Assembly (NCBI RefSeq): GCF_000425365.1
Contig: NZ_AUDH01000002.1
Coordinates: forward strand, 186,001 to 250,000
Direction: 5' to 3'
Origin: Rubritepida flocculans DSM 14296
GTDB taxonomy: Bacteria; Pseudomonadota; Alphaproteobacteria; Acetobacterales; Acetobacteraceae
Length of the DNA stretch: 64,000 bases
Shown: positions 17,385 to 26,368 of the stretch, piece after piece
How positions within the stretch are numbered: the stretch's first letter is position 1
Layout of the letters: each line of letters starts with the position of its first letter
Position numbers and translations under genes: made by a program
Notes under the pieces: model-generated
Database searches by the model: none
The model's input: only the letters and a program-made list of their open reading frames with translations
Told to the model about the DNA's origin: nothing

Positions 17385-18227
17385 ATGAACGACCAGACCC
17401 AACCCGTCACCGAGAGCGCGGCCAGCTTCGGCGGCGTGCAGGCCCGTTCGGAGGCGGCGATCAACCACGTCTCGCGCATCTCGGTGCGCAACCTGGACTT
17501 CGTCTATGGCGAGGGGCTGCCCAAGGCGCTCAAGGGCATCAACCTCGAATTCCCCGACCGGCAGGTGACGGGGATGATCGGCCCCTCCGGCTGCGGCAAG
17601 TCCACCCTGCTGCGCGTGCTGAACCGCATGTACAGCCTCTATCCCGGCCAGAAGGCGACGGGAGAGGTGCTGATGGACGGGCGCAACCTGCTCGACGCGA
17701 ACGTGGACATCAACGAGCTGCGTTCGAAGATCGGCATGGTGTTCCAGAAGCCCACCCCCTTCCCGATGACGATCTACGAGAACATCGCCTTCGGGGTGCG
17801 GCTGCACGAGAAGCTCTCGAAGAAGCAGATGGACGAGCGGGTGGAGTGGGCGCTCTCCCGCGCCGCCATCTGGAACGAGGTGAAGGACAGGCTGCAGACC
17901 AACGCGATGGGCCTCTCCGGCGGCCAGCAGCAGCGCCTGTGCATCGCGCGCACCATCGCCGTGCGGCCCGAGGTGATCCTGTTCGACGAGCCGACCTCCG
18001 CGCTCGACCCGATCAGCACGCTCAAGATCGAGGAGCTGATCGACGAGCTGAAGCGCGACTTCACCATCGTCATCGTCACCCACAACATGCAGCAGGCCGC
18101 CCGCTGCGCGGACCAGGTGGCGTTCTTCTACCTCGGCGAGCTGATCGAGGTGGCGCCGGCGGCGCAGATGTTCACCGCGCCGCGCGAGCAGAAGACGCAG
18201 GAATACATCACCGGCCGCTTCGGCTGA
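17385..18227 (+). CDS. pstB: PstB phosphate ABC transporter ATP-binding protein
   Basis: A 280-residue ATPase. Walker A is GPSGCGKST, the Q-loop lies in [12 protein letters not shown], the signature is LSGGQQQR, Walker B is [13 protein letters not shown] and the switch histidine is in VTHNMQQA. The [10 protein letters not shown] stretch is specific to PstB. The N-terminus has a roughly 25-residue extension before the ATPase core, common in the family. Confidence 0.97.
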   Translation: MNDQTQPVTESAASFGGVQARSEAAINHVSRISVRNLDFVYGEGLPKALKGINLEFPDRQVTGMIGPSGCGKSTLLRVLNRMYSLYPGQKATGEVLMDGRNLLDANVDINELRSKIGMVFQKPTPFPMTIYENIAFGVRLHEKLSKKQMDERVEWALSRAAIWNEVKDRLQTNAMGLSGGQQQRLCIARTIAVRPEVILFDEPTSALDPISTLKIEELIDELKRDFTIVIVTHNMQQAARCADQVAFFYLGELIEVAPAAQMFTAPREQKTQEYITGRFG

Positions 18228-18240
18228 GGAGCCACGAGAG

Positions 18241-18966
18241 ATGCCCAACGGCCAGCCACAGCACATCGTCCGCTCCTACGAGGACGACCTCAAGCGCCTG
18301 CGCGAGCTGATCGCGCGCATGGGCGGCCTGGCGGAGCGCCAGGTGGCCGACAGCGCCGAGGCGCTGATCCGCCGCGACACGGACCTCGCCGCCGAGGTCG
18401 TGCAGCGCGACGCGCAGCTCGACGAGATGGAGCGCGAGATCGAGCAGTTCTGCGTCCGCCTGCTCGCGCTGCGCCAGCCGGTGGCGAGCGACCTGCGCCT
18501 CATCGTCGCCTGCATGAAGATCAGCCAGGATCTGGAGCGCATCGGCGACTACGCGCGCAATGGCGCCAAGCGCGCCATCGTGGTGGCGCAGCAGCCCGGC
18601 CTCGGCAGCCTCAACGGCTTCGAGCGCATGGCCGAGCTGGTGCAGGAGAACCTGCGCGACGCGATCGACGCGCTGGTGGAGGACGACGCCGCCAAGGCCG
18701 ACGCCGTCTGGGCCAACGACGCGCCCATCGACGGCATCTACAACGGCATCTTCCGCGAGCTCCTGACCTTCATGATGGAGGACCCGCGCAACATTACCGC
18801 GGCGACGCACCTCCTCTTCATCGCGAAGAACATGGAGCGGATCGGCGACCACGCGACCAACATCGCCGAGCGCGTGCATTACGCGGTGGTGGGCCAGCCG
18901 CTCGTCGAGGAGCGCCCGAAGGCGGATGTTTCCGCGTCCGCCGTGGTGCGTCCGCCGGGCGAATGA
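18241..18966 (+). CDS. phoU: PhoU phosphate signalling regulator
   Basis: A 241-residue all-helical protein with two PhoU repeats. Each repeat carries an acidic metal-binding pattern: DLERIGDYARN in the first and NMERIGDHATNIAE in the second. PhoU links the Pst transporter to the PhoR/PhoB two-component system and limits phosphate uptake (family knowledge). It follows pstB by 13 bp and its stop overlaps an upstream candidate start of phoB. Confidence 0.96.
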   Translation: MPNGQPQHIVRSYEDDLKRLRELIARMGGLAERQVADSAEALIRRDTDLAAEVVQRDAQLDEMEREIEQFCVRLLALRQPVASDLRLIVACMKISQDLERIGDYARNGAKRAIVVAQQPGLGSLNGFERMAELVQENLRDAIDALVEDDAAKADAVWANDAPIDGIYNGIFRELLTFMMEDPRNITAATHLLFIAKNMERIGDHATNIAERVHYAVVGQPLVEERPKADVSASAVVRPPGE

Positions 18967-18983
18967 GCAAGGGAGGCGCGCGC

Positions 18984-19697
18984 ATGCCCGAAGGCTTCAA
19001 CGGCGGCGGGAAGCCGACGATCCTCGTCGTCGAGGACGAGGCGGCTCTGCTCGCCCTGCTCCGCTACAACCTGGAGCGCCAGGGCTTCCATGTGGAGGAG
19101 GCGACGGACGGGCAGGAGGCGCTGCTGCGCATCGCGGAAGCCAAGCCCGATCTCGTCCTGCTGGACTGGATGCTGCCTGCCATGTCGGGCATCGAGGTCT
19201 GCCGGCAAATCCGCCGCCGCCCCGCGACGCGGGATCTTCCGGTGATCATGGTCACCGCCCGCACCGAGGACCAGGACGCGGTGCGCGCGCTCGACACCGG
19301 CGCGGACGACTACATCGCCAAGCCCTTCGCGGTCGAGGCGCTGATGGCGCGCATCCGCGCGCTGCTGCGCCGCGCCTCCACTGTCGCGGCCAAGGGCAGC
19401 CTCACCTACCTCGACCTCACCATGGACCAGGACGCGCACCGCGTGACGCGCAACGGCCGCGCGCTGCACCTGGGGCCGACCGAGTACCGGCTGCTGGAGT
19501 TCTTCCTCTCCCACCCGCGGCGCGTCTTCACGCGCGAGCAGCTTCTCGACGCCGTCTGGGGCCGCGACATCCATGTGGAGCTGCGCACGGTGGACGTGCA
19601 CATCCGCCGCCTGCGCAAGGCGATCAACGCCGAGGGCGAGGTGGACCTGATCCGCACCGTGCGCTCGGCCGGCTACGCGCTGGACGCCGACGCCTGA
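18984..19697 (+). CDS. phoB: PhoB phosphate regulon response regulator
   Basis: An OmpR/PhoB-family transcription factor of about 237 residues. The receiver domain has the acidic pair in VVEDEAALL, the phosphoacceptor Asp in LVLLDWMLP and the conserved Lys in DDYIAKPF. The C-terminal winged helix carries LGPTEYRLLEFF, VWGRDIHVELRTVDVHI and RTVRSAGYAL. I prefer the ATG at 18984, preceded by GGGAGG. An in-frame ATG at 18963 overlaps the phoU stop and would add seven residues. No phoR is present, so the cognate kinase is encoded elsewhere. Confidence 0.94.
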   Translation: MPEGFNGGGKPTILVVEDEAALLALLRYNLERQGFHVEEATDGQEALLRIAEAKPDLVLLDWMLPAMSGIEVCRQIRRRPATRDLPVIMVTARTEDQDAVRALDTGADDYIAKPFAVEALMARIRALLRRASTVAAKGSLTYLDLTMDQDAHRVTRNGRALHLGPTEYRLLEFFLSHPRRVFTREQLLDAVWGRDIHVELRTVDVHIRRLRKAINAEGEVDLIRTVRSAGYALDADA

Positions 19698-19716
19698 CGC
19701 GCCCGGCTTGACCACC

Positions 19717-19740
19717 GGCGGCGGGCGTGGTTCCGCCGCC
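19717..19740 (+). terminator. GC hairpin after phoB
   Basis: GGCGGCGG (19717-19724) and CCGCCGCC (19733-19740) form a perfect 8-bp stem with an 8-base loop, 20 bases past the phoB stop. No U run follows, so factor-independent termination is uncertain, but it separates the pst-pho operon from allE. Confidence 0.45.
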
Positions 19741-19781
19741 CGGCCCGCCCGCCCTCGCGGCGCGGCCCGAAAGGTGGCCCC

Positions 19782-20552
19782 ATGCGCGTCCCGACTCCCC
19801 ATCCCCCGCCCGGCATCATCGGCCAGAACCGCGCGGTCCTGACGCCGCACTACTGCGTCTTTCCGCCCGAGGGGATCATGGACAGCCTGCTGCCGAGCTG
19901 GCCGGGCTGCATCGTCCGCTTCCAGACCACGCCGCAGATGGGCGCGCGCTTCGCGCAGGCGCTGCTGATCCTGCCGCCCGGCGCCGGCAGCGCGGGGGCG
20001 GTGGACGACGGGGTGCAGGCCTTCCTCTACGTGCAGCAGGGCGTGCTGGAGGTGACGATCGAGGGCGCCGCGCACCGCCTCGCCCCCGGCGGCTACGCCT
20101 ATGTGCCGCAGGGCCTTCCCTACGCCGTGCGCAACGCGGGAGAGGGCGAGGCGCGCGCCATCTGGGTCCGCAAGCGCTACCAGCCCGCGGCCGGCGTGCC
20201 GGCCCCGCGCGTCGTCATCGGCCATCGCGACAGCGCGCCGCGCGAGGACAGCGGGCCGCGCTGGCGCCACCTCCTGCTCGGCACGCGGGAGATGGCGATG
20301 GACTTCGAGATGAACATCATGTGCTACGCTCCGGGCGCGCATTTCTGGTGCGTGGAGACGCACATCATGGAGCACGGCATGGTGATGCTGCAGGGCCAGG
20401 CGCTGCAGCTCCTCGGCCGCGACTGGCACGAGCTCTGGACCGGGGATTTCGTCTGGATGGGGCCCTATGTGCCGCAGCAGATCTACGCCATCGGTCCCGA
20501 GGTCTGCGAATACCTGCTCTACAAGGACGTGAACCGGGACGTGGCCCTGTAA
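19782..20552 (+). CDS. allE: (S)-ureidoglycine aminohydrolase (bicupin)
   Basis: A 256-residue bicupin that hydrolyses (S)-ureidoglycine to (S)-ureidoglycolate and ammonia, using Mn2+, in purine/allantoin catabolism. The N-terminal signature RAVLTPHYCVFPPEGIM and the C-terminal cupin with FEMNIMCYAPGAHF, ETHIMEHG and a late glutamine-containing DFVWMGPYVPQQ are characteristic of AllE/YlbA. The second cupin holds the E-H-H-Q metal set. No other allantoin genes are adjacent, so it stands alone here between the pho operon and a fatty-acid cluster. Confidence 0.93.
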   Translation: MRVPTPHPPPGIIGQNRAVLTPHYCVFPPEGIMDSLLPSWPGCIVRFQTTPQMGARFAQALLILPPGAGSAGAVDDGVQAFLYVQQGVLEVTIEGAAHRLAPGGYAYVPQGLPYAVRNAGEGEARAIWVRKRYQPAAGVPAPRVVIGHRDSAPREDSGPRWRHLLLGTREMAMDFEMNIMCYAPGAHFWCVETHIMEHGMVMLQGQALQLLGRDWHELWTGDFVWMGPYVPQQIYAIGPEVCEYLLYKDVNRDVAL

Positions 20553-20635
20553 GCCGCTTTGCCGCGCCCCGTTGACAGGGGCGCGCGCCCGGTCGGATGC
20601 TCCCTGCGACAAGGAAGGACAAGCGGGGAACGCCC

Positions 20636-22720
20636 ATGCTCGAAGAGCGCTTCGTGGAGCACGCGCGCGATGGCGACGTGCACATCCTGCGCATCGCCAA
20701 TCCGCCGGTGAACACGCTGCGCACCGGCGTGCGCGCAGGGCTGCACGAGGGCATCGCCGCCGCGCTGCGCGAAGGCGCGCGCGCCATCGTGCTGATCGGC
20801 GCGGGGCGCATGTTCTCGGCCGGCGCGGAGATGACGGAGTTCAACAAGCCCCGCCAGCCGCCCTCGCTGCCCGAGGTCTTCGACGCGATCGAGACGAGCA
20901 AGGCGCCCGTCATCGCCGCCATCCACGGCAGCGCGCTGGGCGGGGGCCTCGAACTCGCCCTGGCCTGCCATGCGCGCGTCGCCGCGCCGGGCGCGATGCT
21001 CGGCCTGCCCGAGGTGAAGCGCGGCTTCGTGCCCGGCGCCGGCGGCACCCAGCGCCTGCCGCGGCTGATCGGCGGCGAGGCAGCGCTGCGCATGATCGTC
21101 AGCGGCGAGCCGGTGACGGCGGCCGAGGCCCTGGCGCTCGGCTTCGTGGACGCGGTGCTGGAAGGGCCGCTCGAGGCCGCCGCCGTGGAGTGGGCGCGGG
21201 CCAACGCCGGGCGCGGCTTCACCCTCGCCCGCAAGCGCGAGGACAAGGTGAAGGGCGCCGACCTCGCGGCCTTCGACGCGCTCGCGGCCTCGCTGCTCAA
21301 GCGCACGCGCGGGCAGGAGAGCCCGAAGGGCTGCGCGGCGGCGGTGCGCGCGGCGCTGACCTCGAGCTTCGAGGACGGGCTCAACACCGAGCGCGAGATC
21401 TTCACGAAGCTTGTCAACGGCGAGCAGAGCTTCGCGCTGCGCCACATCTTCTTCGGCGAGCGCGAAGCGAGCCGCGTGCCCGACATGCCCGCCGACACCC
21501 ATCCGCTGCCGGTGAAGAAGGCGGTGGTGATCGGTGCGGGCACCATGGGCGGTGGCATCGCGATGAGCTTCGCGAACCACGGCATCCCCGTCACCGTCGT
21601 CGAGCAGTCGGCCGAGGCGCTGGAGCGCGGCCTCAAGCGCTGCGAGGCGAACTGGGAGCGGACCGTGGCCTCCGGCAAGCTTTCGGCCGAGGAATACGCG
21701 AAGCGCCGCGCGCTTCTCTCCGGCAGCACGGACTGGAACGCGGTGAAGGAGGCGGATCTCGTGATCGAGGCCGTCTTCGAGGACATGGCGGTGAAGAAGG
21801 AGGTCTTCGCGAAGCTCGACGCGCTGGCGCGCCCGGGCGTGGTGCTGGCCTCCAACACCTCCACCCTCGACATCGACGCCATCGCCGCCGCCACGAAGCG
21901 GCCCGAACTCGTGCTCGGGATGCACTTCTTCTCGCCGGCCAACGTGATGCGGCTGCTCGAGATCGTGCGCGGCAAGGCCACCTCCTTCGAGGCCATCGCC
22001 ACCGCGATGGATGTGGGCAAGCGCATCGGCAAGGTGAACGTGGTCGTCGGCAATTGCGACGGCTTCGTGGGCAACCGCATGACGGGCAAGCGCGGCTTCC
22101 AGCTCGAAAGGCTGCTGCTCGAGGGCGCGCTGCCGCAGGACATCGACCGCGTGATGGAAGCCTACGGCATGGCCATGGGCCCCTGCGCGACGGGCGACCT
22201 CGCGGGGCTCGACATCGGCGCGGCGGTGCGCCGCGCGCGGGGCACGGTGGCGCCCATCGCGGATGCGCTGGTCGCGGCCGGCCGCTACGGCCAGAAGACG
22301 GGCAAGGGCTGGTATCTCTACGACGAGAAGCGCCAGCGCCACCCGGACCCGGAGGTGGAGCGCCTGATCCTCGACATGAGCGAGAAGATGCAGGTGCGCC
22401 GGCGCAAGATCGAGGACGCGGAAATCCTGGAGCGCCTGCTGCTGCCCATGGTGAACGAGGGCGCGCGCATCCTGGAGGAGGGCATCGCCTCCCGCGCCGT
22501 GGACATCGACGTGATCTTCGTCAACGGCTTCGGCTGGCCCGCCTGGCGCGGCGGCCCGATGTTCTGGGCGGACCGCATGGGCCTCAAGGCGGTGCGCGAC
22601 AAGCTCGCGCGCTATGCCGAGGCCACGGGCGATGCGAATCTCAAGCCCGCCGCCCTGATCGAGAAGCTCGCCGCCGAGGGCGGCAGCTTCGCCGGCCTCC
22701 ACGCCAAGCGCGCCGCCTGA
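20636..22720 (+). CDS. Bifunctional enoyl-CoA hydratase/3-hydroxyacyl-CoA dehydrogenase (PimF/FadB-like)
   Basis: A 694-residue fusion enzyme for two beta-oxidation steps. The N-terminal crotonase domain has the oxyanion segment SAGAEMTEF, GSALGGGLELALACH and PEVKRGFVPGAGGTQRLPR, with both catalytic glutamates present. The C-terminal part has the NAD-binding motif GAGTMGGGIA (about residue 303), the NTSTLDI segment, MHFFSPANVMRLLEI with the catalytic histidine, and tandem HAD C-terminal domains. The ATG at 20636 starts the conserved N-terminus. It is followed directly by large and small PimC/PimD-like dehydrogenases, as in the pimeloyl-CoA pathway of Rhodopseudomonas, so dicarboxylyl- or medium-chain acyl-CoA is a likely substrate. 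Confidence 0.92.
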   Translation: MLEERFVEHARDGDVHILRIANPPVNTLRTGVRAGLHEGIAAALREGARAIVLIGAGRMFSAGAEMTEFNKPRQPPSLPEVFDAIETSKAPVIAAIHGSALGGGLELALACHARVAAPGAMLGLPEVKRGFVPGAGGTQRLPRLIGGEAALRMIVSGEPVTAAEALALGFVDAVLEGPLEAAAVEWARANAGRGFTLARKREDKVKGADLAAFDALAASLLKRTRGQESPKGCAAAVRAALTSSFEDGLNTEREIFTKLVNGEQSFALRHIFFGEREASRVPDMPADTHPLPVKKAVVIGAGTMGGGIAMSFANHGIPVTVVEQSAEALERGLKRCEANWERTVASGKLSAEEYAKRRALLSGSTDWNAVKEADLVIEAVFEDMAVKKEVFAKLDALARPGVVLASNTSTLDIDAIAAATKRPELVLGMHFFSPANVMRLLEIVRGKATSFEAIATAMDVGKRIGKVNVVVGNCDGFVGNRMTGKRGFQLERLLLEGALPQDIDRVMEAYGMAMGPCATGDLAGLDIGAAVRRARGTVAPIADALVAAGRYGQKTGKGWYLYDEKRQRHPDPEVERLILDMSEKMQVRRRKIEDAEILERLLLPMVNEGARILEEGIASRAVDIDVIFVNGFGWPAWRGGPMFWADRMGLKAVRDKLARYAEATGDANLKPAALIEKLAAEGGSFAGLHAKRAA

Positions 22721-22731
22721 GGAGCACAGGG

Positions 22732-23934
22732 ATGGAACTCCGCTTCACCGACGCCGAGCGCGCCTTCCGCGAGGAGGTGCGCGCCTTCCTGGCCGCCGAA
22801 TGCCCCGAGGCCACGCGCCGGCACATGATCGCGGGCAAATCCCCCACCAAACAGATGGTGGTGGAGTGGCAGCGCAAGCTGAACGCGAAGGGCTGGGCCA
22901 CGCCGGAATGGCCCGTCGAGCATGGCGGGCCGGGCTGGACTCCCGCGCAGAAATACATCTTCCGCGAGGAGCTGCAGATGTGGCCCGCGCCGCAGCCGCT
23001 CGCCTTCAACGTGAACATGTGCGGCCCCGTGATCATCGAGTTCGGCACCGAGGCGCAGAAGAAGCGCTTCCTGCCGCGCATGGCCAACCTCGACGACTGG
23101 TGGTGCCAGGGCTTCTCCGAGCCCGGCGCGGGCTCCGACCTCGCCGGCCTCAAGTGCCGCGCGGTGCGCGAGGGCGACCACTACGTCGTCAACGGCCAGA
23201 AGACCTGGACGACGCTGGCCCAGCACGCGGACTGGATCTTCCTGCTCGTCCGCACCGACCCCAACGCGAAGAAGCAGGAGGGGATCTCCTTCCTGCTGGT
23301 GGACATGCGCTCGCCGGGCATCACCGTGCGCCCGATCATCACGATCGAGGGCGGGCACGAGGTGAACGAGGTCTTCTTCGACGACGTGCGCGTGCCGGTG
23401 GAGAACCTGGTCGGCGAGGAGAACAAGGGCTGGGACTGCGCGAAGTTCCTGCTCGGCAACGAGCGCTTCGGCCAGGCGCGCGTCGGCGCCTCGCGCGAGC
23501 GCATCCGCCGCCTCAAGACCATCGCGCGCGAGACGCTCGACGGCGGCCGCCCGCTGATCGAGGATCCCGAGTTCCGCCGCCAGATCACCGAGATGGAGGT
23601 GGAGCTGAAGGCGCTGGAGATGACGGTGATGCGCGTCATCGCCAACGAGACGAAGCGCGCCGGCACCGGCAAGCCCGACCCCGCGACCAGCGTGCTCAAG
23701 ATCAAGGGCACCGAAATCCAGCAGGGCGTGGCGGAGCTGCTGATGAAGGCCGCCGGCCCCTATGCCTGGGTGGATGGCGATCCGGACGCGGAGGGCAGCA
23801 ACGAGTGGGACGTGGCGCCCGACTGGGCCTTCGGCCTCGCCGGCGTCTATTTCAACTGGCGCAAGCAGAGCATCTACGGCGGGTCCAACGAGATCCAGCG
23901 CAACATCATGGCCAAAGCCTTCCTGGGCCTGTGA
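22732..23934 (+). CDS. pimC: Acyl-CoA dehydrogenase, PimC-like large subunit
   Basis: A 400-residue flavoprotein closely resembling the pimeloyl-CoA dehydrogenase large subunit. Landmarks are WPVEHGGPGWTPAQKYIFRE, the FAD-binding GFSEPGAGSDLA, NGQKTWTTLAQHADW, NEVFFDDVRVPVENLVGEEN and the C-terminal YGGSNEIQRNI. It is 11 bp after the hydratase/dehydrogenase gene and 7 bp before pimD. The two products probably form a heteromeric dehydrogenase. Physiological substrate is inferred from the family; odd-chain or branched acyl-CoA cannot be excluded. Confidence 0.9.
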   Translation: MELRFTDAERAFREEVRAFLAAECPEATRRHMIAGKSPTKQMVVEWQRKLNAKGWATPEWPVEHGGPGWTPAQKYIFREELQMWPAPQPLAFNVNMCGPVIIEFGTEAQKKRFLPRMANLDDWWCQGFSEPGAGSDLAGLKCRAVREGDHYVVNGQKTWTTLAQHADWIFLLVRTDPNAKKQEGISFLLVDMRSPGITVRPIITIEGGHEVNEVFFDDVRVPVENLVGEENKGWDCAKFLLGNERFGQARVGASRERIRRLKTIARETLDGGRPLIEDPEFRRQITEMEVELKALEMTVMRVIANETKRAGTGKPDPATSVLKIKGTEIQQGVAELLMKAAGPYAWVDGDPDAEGSNEWDVAPDWAFGLAGVYFNWRKQSIYGGSNEIQRNIMAKAFLGL

Positions 23935-23941
23935 GGATCAC

Positions 23942-25087
23942 ATGGACTTCGACCTGAACGAATCGCAGTCGCTGCTGCAGGACAGCCTGCGCCGCCTGCT
24001 CGCCGACAGCTACGGCTTCGAGGCGCGCAAGGCCTACTTGGCGAGCGAGACGGGCTGGAGCCGCGAGATCTGGGCGCGCTACGCGGAGCTCGGCCTGCTC
24101 GGCCTGCCCTTCGCGGAGGAGGATGGCGGCTTCGGCGGCGGCGGCGAGGAGACGATGATCGTCGCCGAGCAGATGGGCCGGCACATCACGCTCGAGCCCT
24201 GGTTCAGCACCGTGGTGCTGGGCGGCGGCTTCCTGCGCCACGGGGCGGAGGCGGCGCTGCGCCAGGAGATGGTGGGCGGCATCGCCGCGGGCGAGGTGCT
24301 GCTCGCCTTCGCCCAGCAGGAGCGCCAGTCGCGCTACGACCTGTTCGACGTGCTGACCACGGCGAAGAAGGACGGTAGCGGCTGGCTGATCTCGGGCCGC
24401 AAGGGCATGGTGCTGCACGGCGACACGGCGGACCATTTCGTGGTCACCGCGCGCATGGCCGGCGGCCAGAGGGACCGGTCGGGCATCGGCGTCTTCCTCG
24501 TTCCCGCGAGGGCCGAGGGCGTCTCGGTGCGCGGCTTCCGCCAGGTGGACGGAACCCGCGCGGCGGAGGTGGAGTTCGCCGGCGCCCGGGCCAGCCATCT
24601 GCTGGGCGAGCCGGAGAACGGCCTCGCCCTTGTGGACCGGGTGGTGGACGAGGCGATCGCCGCCCTCGCCGCCGAGGCGGTGGGCGCGATGGATGTCGTC
24701 CACGGCATGACGGTGGAGTACATGAAGACGCGCCAGCAGTTCGGGAAGCCCATCGGCAGCTTCCAGGCGCTGCAGCACCGCGCGGCCGACATGCTGGTGG
24801 CGCTGGAGCAGGCGCGCAGCATGGCCTTCTTCGCCACCATGGCGGCACGCGAGGAGGATGCGCTGGAGCGCCGCCGCAACATGCATGCGGTGAAGGCGCA
24901 GATCGGCCGCGCGCAGCGCTTCGTGGGCCAGCAGAGCATCCAGCTCCATGGCGGCATCGCCATGACGATGGAATATGCCGCCGGGCACTACTTCAAGCGC
25001 CTGACGGTGAACGAGGCCGCCTTCGGCGACACCGACTTCCACCTGCGCGCGCTGGCGGACATGGGGGGGCTGGTGCAGGCGGCCTGA
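23942..25087 (+). CDS. pimD: Acyl-CoA dehydrogenase, PimD-like small subunit
   Basis: A 381-residue partner of the preceding dehydrogenase. Typical PimD stretches include LPFAEEDGGFGGGGEETMIV, EYMKTRQQFGKPIGSFQALQ, HRAADMLVALEQARSMAFFA and FVGQQSIQLHGGIAMTMEY, ending HYFKRLTVNEAAFGDTD. The FAD-binding region is more diverged than in PimC, as usual for the small subunit. It lies 7 bp downstream of pimC. A following spacer of 60 bp carries the start region of the ABC importer. Confidence 0.9.
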   Translation: MDFDLNESQSLLQDSLRRLLADSYGFEARKAYLASETGWSREIWARYAELGLLGLPFAEEDGGFGGGGEETMIVAEQMGRHITLEPWFSTVVLGGGFLRHGAEAALRQEMVGGIAAGEVLLAFAQQERQSRYDLFDVLTTAKKDGSGWLISGRKGMVLHGDTADHFVVTARMAGGQRDRSGIGVFLVPARAEGVSVRGFRQVDGTRAAEVEFAGARASHLLGEPENGLALVDRVVDEAIAALAAEAVGAMDVVHGMTVEYMKTRQQFGKPIGSFQALQHRAADMLVALEQARSMAFFATMAAREEDALERRRNMHAVKAQIGRAQRFVGQQSIQLHGGIAMTMEYAAGHYFKRLTVNEAAFGDTDFHLRALADMGGLVQAA

Positions 25088-25147
25088 TTCCCGTTGCGGC
25101 GGCCGCCGCCTCTTGCTTGGATGCCGCCGGAACGAGGAGGCATCCCC

Positions 25148-26362
25148 ATGACCATGACCCTGCGCCGCCGCACGGCGCTGCTCGGCGCCGCCGCCACGCT
25201 CGCCGCCCCCACCGTGCAGGCGCAGGAAGGGCCGATCCGCATCGGCGAGATCAACTCCTACTCCGCGCAGCCCGCCTTCCTCGTGCCCTACCGCAACGCC
25301 TGGATGCTGGCGCAGGAGGAGGTGAATGCCGCCGGCGGCATCAATGGCCGGCGCATCGAGACGGTGTTCCGCGACGACGCCGGCCGCCCCGAGGACGCGG
25401 TGCGCCACGCGGGCGAGCTGGTGAACAGCGAGCGCGTGCACCTCCTGGCCGGGGCCTTCCTCTCGCATGTGGGCCTCGCCATCGCCGACTACGCGAACCA
25501 GAACCGCCGCCTCTTCGTCGCCTCCGAGCCGCTGACCGATGCGCTGGTCTGGGCGCGCGGCAACCGCTTCACCTTCCGCCTGCGCCCCTCGACCTACATG
25601 CAGTGCGCCATGCTGGTGGAGGAGGCGGCGAAGCTGCCCGCCCGGCGCTGGGCCACCGTCGCGCCGAACTACGAATACGGCCAGTCCGCCGTGCGCTGGT
25701 TCAAGGAGCTGCTGACGCGCGCCAAGCCCGATGTCCAGTTCGTCGCCGAGCAGTTCCCCGCGCTCGGCCGAATCGACGCCGGGGCCACGGTGCAGGCGCT
25801 GGCCGGCGCGAATCCGGAGGGTATCTTCAACGTCACTTTCGGCGCGGATCTGACGAATTTCGTCCGCCAGGGCTCCACGCGCGGGCTGTTCGAGCGCCGC
25901 CGCGTCGTCTCGCTGCTGACGGGCGAGCCGGAATACCTCGACCCGCTGGGCGACGAGGCGCCGGAGAACTGGATCGTCACCGGCTACCCCTGGGCGGAGC
26001 TGAACACGCCCGGCCATGTGCGCTTCCGCGACGCCTATCGCCGGCGCTTCAACGATTATCCGCGCCTCGGCTCCGTCGTCGCCTACGACACGGTCACCGC
26101 CATCGTCGCCATGCTGCGCCGCGCCGGCTCCACCGACACGGAGCGCATGATCGAGGCGATGCGCGGGCTGCGCTTCCCCACCGCCTTCGGCGAGGCGGAG
26201 GTGGAGTTCCGCGCCATCGACCACCAGTCCACGCTCGGCGCCTATGTCGGGCGCACCGCGCTGCGCCAGGGCCGCGGCGTGATGGTGGACTGGCGCTACG
26301 CCGACGGGCGGAACTACCTGCCCTCCGACGAGGTGGTGCGCACGCTGCGTCCGCAAGGGTAG
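25148..26362 (+). CDS. Liv-type ABC transporter periplasmic binding protein
   Basis: A 404-residue type I periplasmic binding protein (LivJ/LivK superfamily). A basic LRRRTALLG start and hydrophobic stretch ending TVQAQEG form the signal peptide. Core motifs include RIGEINSYSAQPAF, EVNAAGGINGRRIE, VFRDDAGRPEDAV and the FNVTFGADLTNF hinge region. The ATG at 25148 has a strong GAGGAGG site upstream. It is the first gene of a complete importer (binding protein, fused permease, two ATPases). The ligand may be an amide, an aromatic acid or a carboxylate linked to the flanking acyl-CoA genes; this is inference. Confidence 0.9.
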   Translation: MTMTLRRRTALLGAAATLAAPTVQAQEGPIRIGEINSYSAQPAFLVPYRNAWMLAQEEVNAAGGINGRRIETVFRDDAGRPEDAVRHAGELVNSERVHLLAGAFLSHVGLAIADYANQNRRLFVASEPLTDALVWARGNRFTFRLRPSTYMQCAMLVEEAAKLPARRWATVAPNYEYGQSAVRWFKELLTRAKPDVQFVAEQFPALGRIDAGATVQALAGANPEGIFNVTFGADLTNFVRQGSTRGLFERRRVVSLLTGEPEYLDPLGDEAPENWIVTGYPWAELNTPGHVRFRDAYRRRFNDYPRLGSVVAYDTVTAIVAMLRRAGSTDTERMIEAMRGLRFPTAFGEAEVEFRAIDHQSTLGAYVGRTALRQGRGVMVDWRYADGRNYLPSDEVVRTLRPQG

Positions 26363-26368
26363 GCCCGC

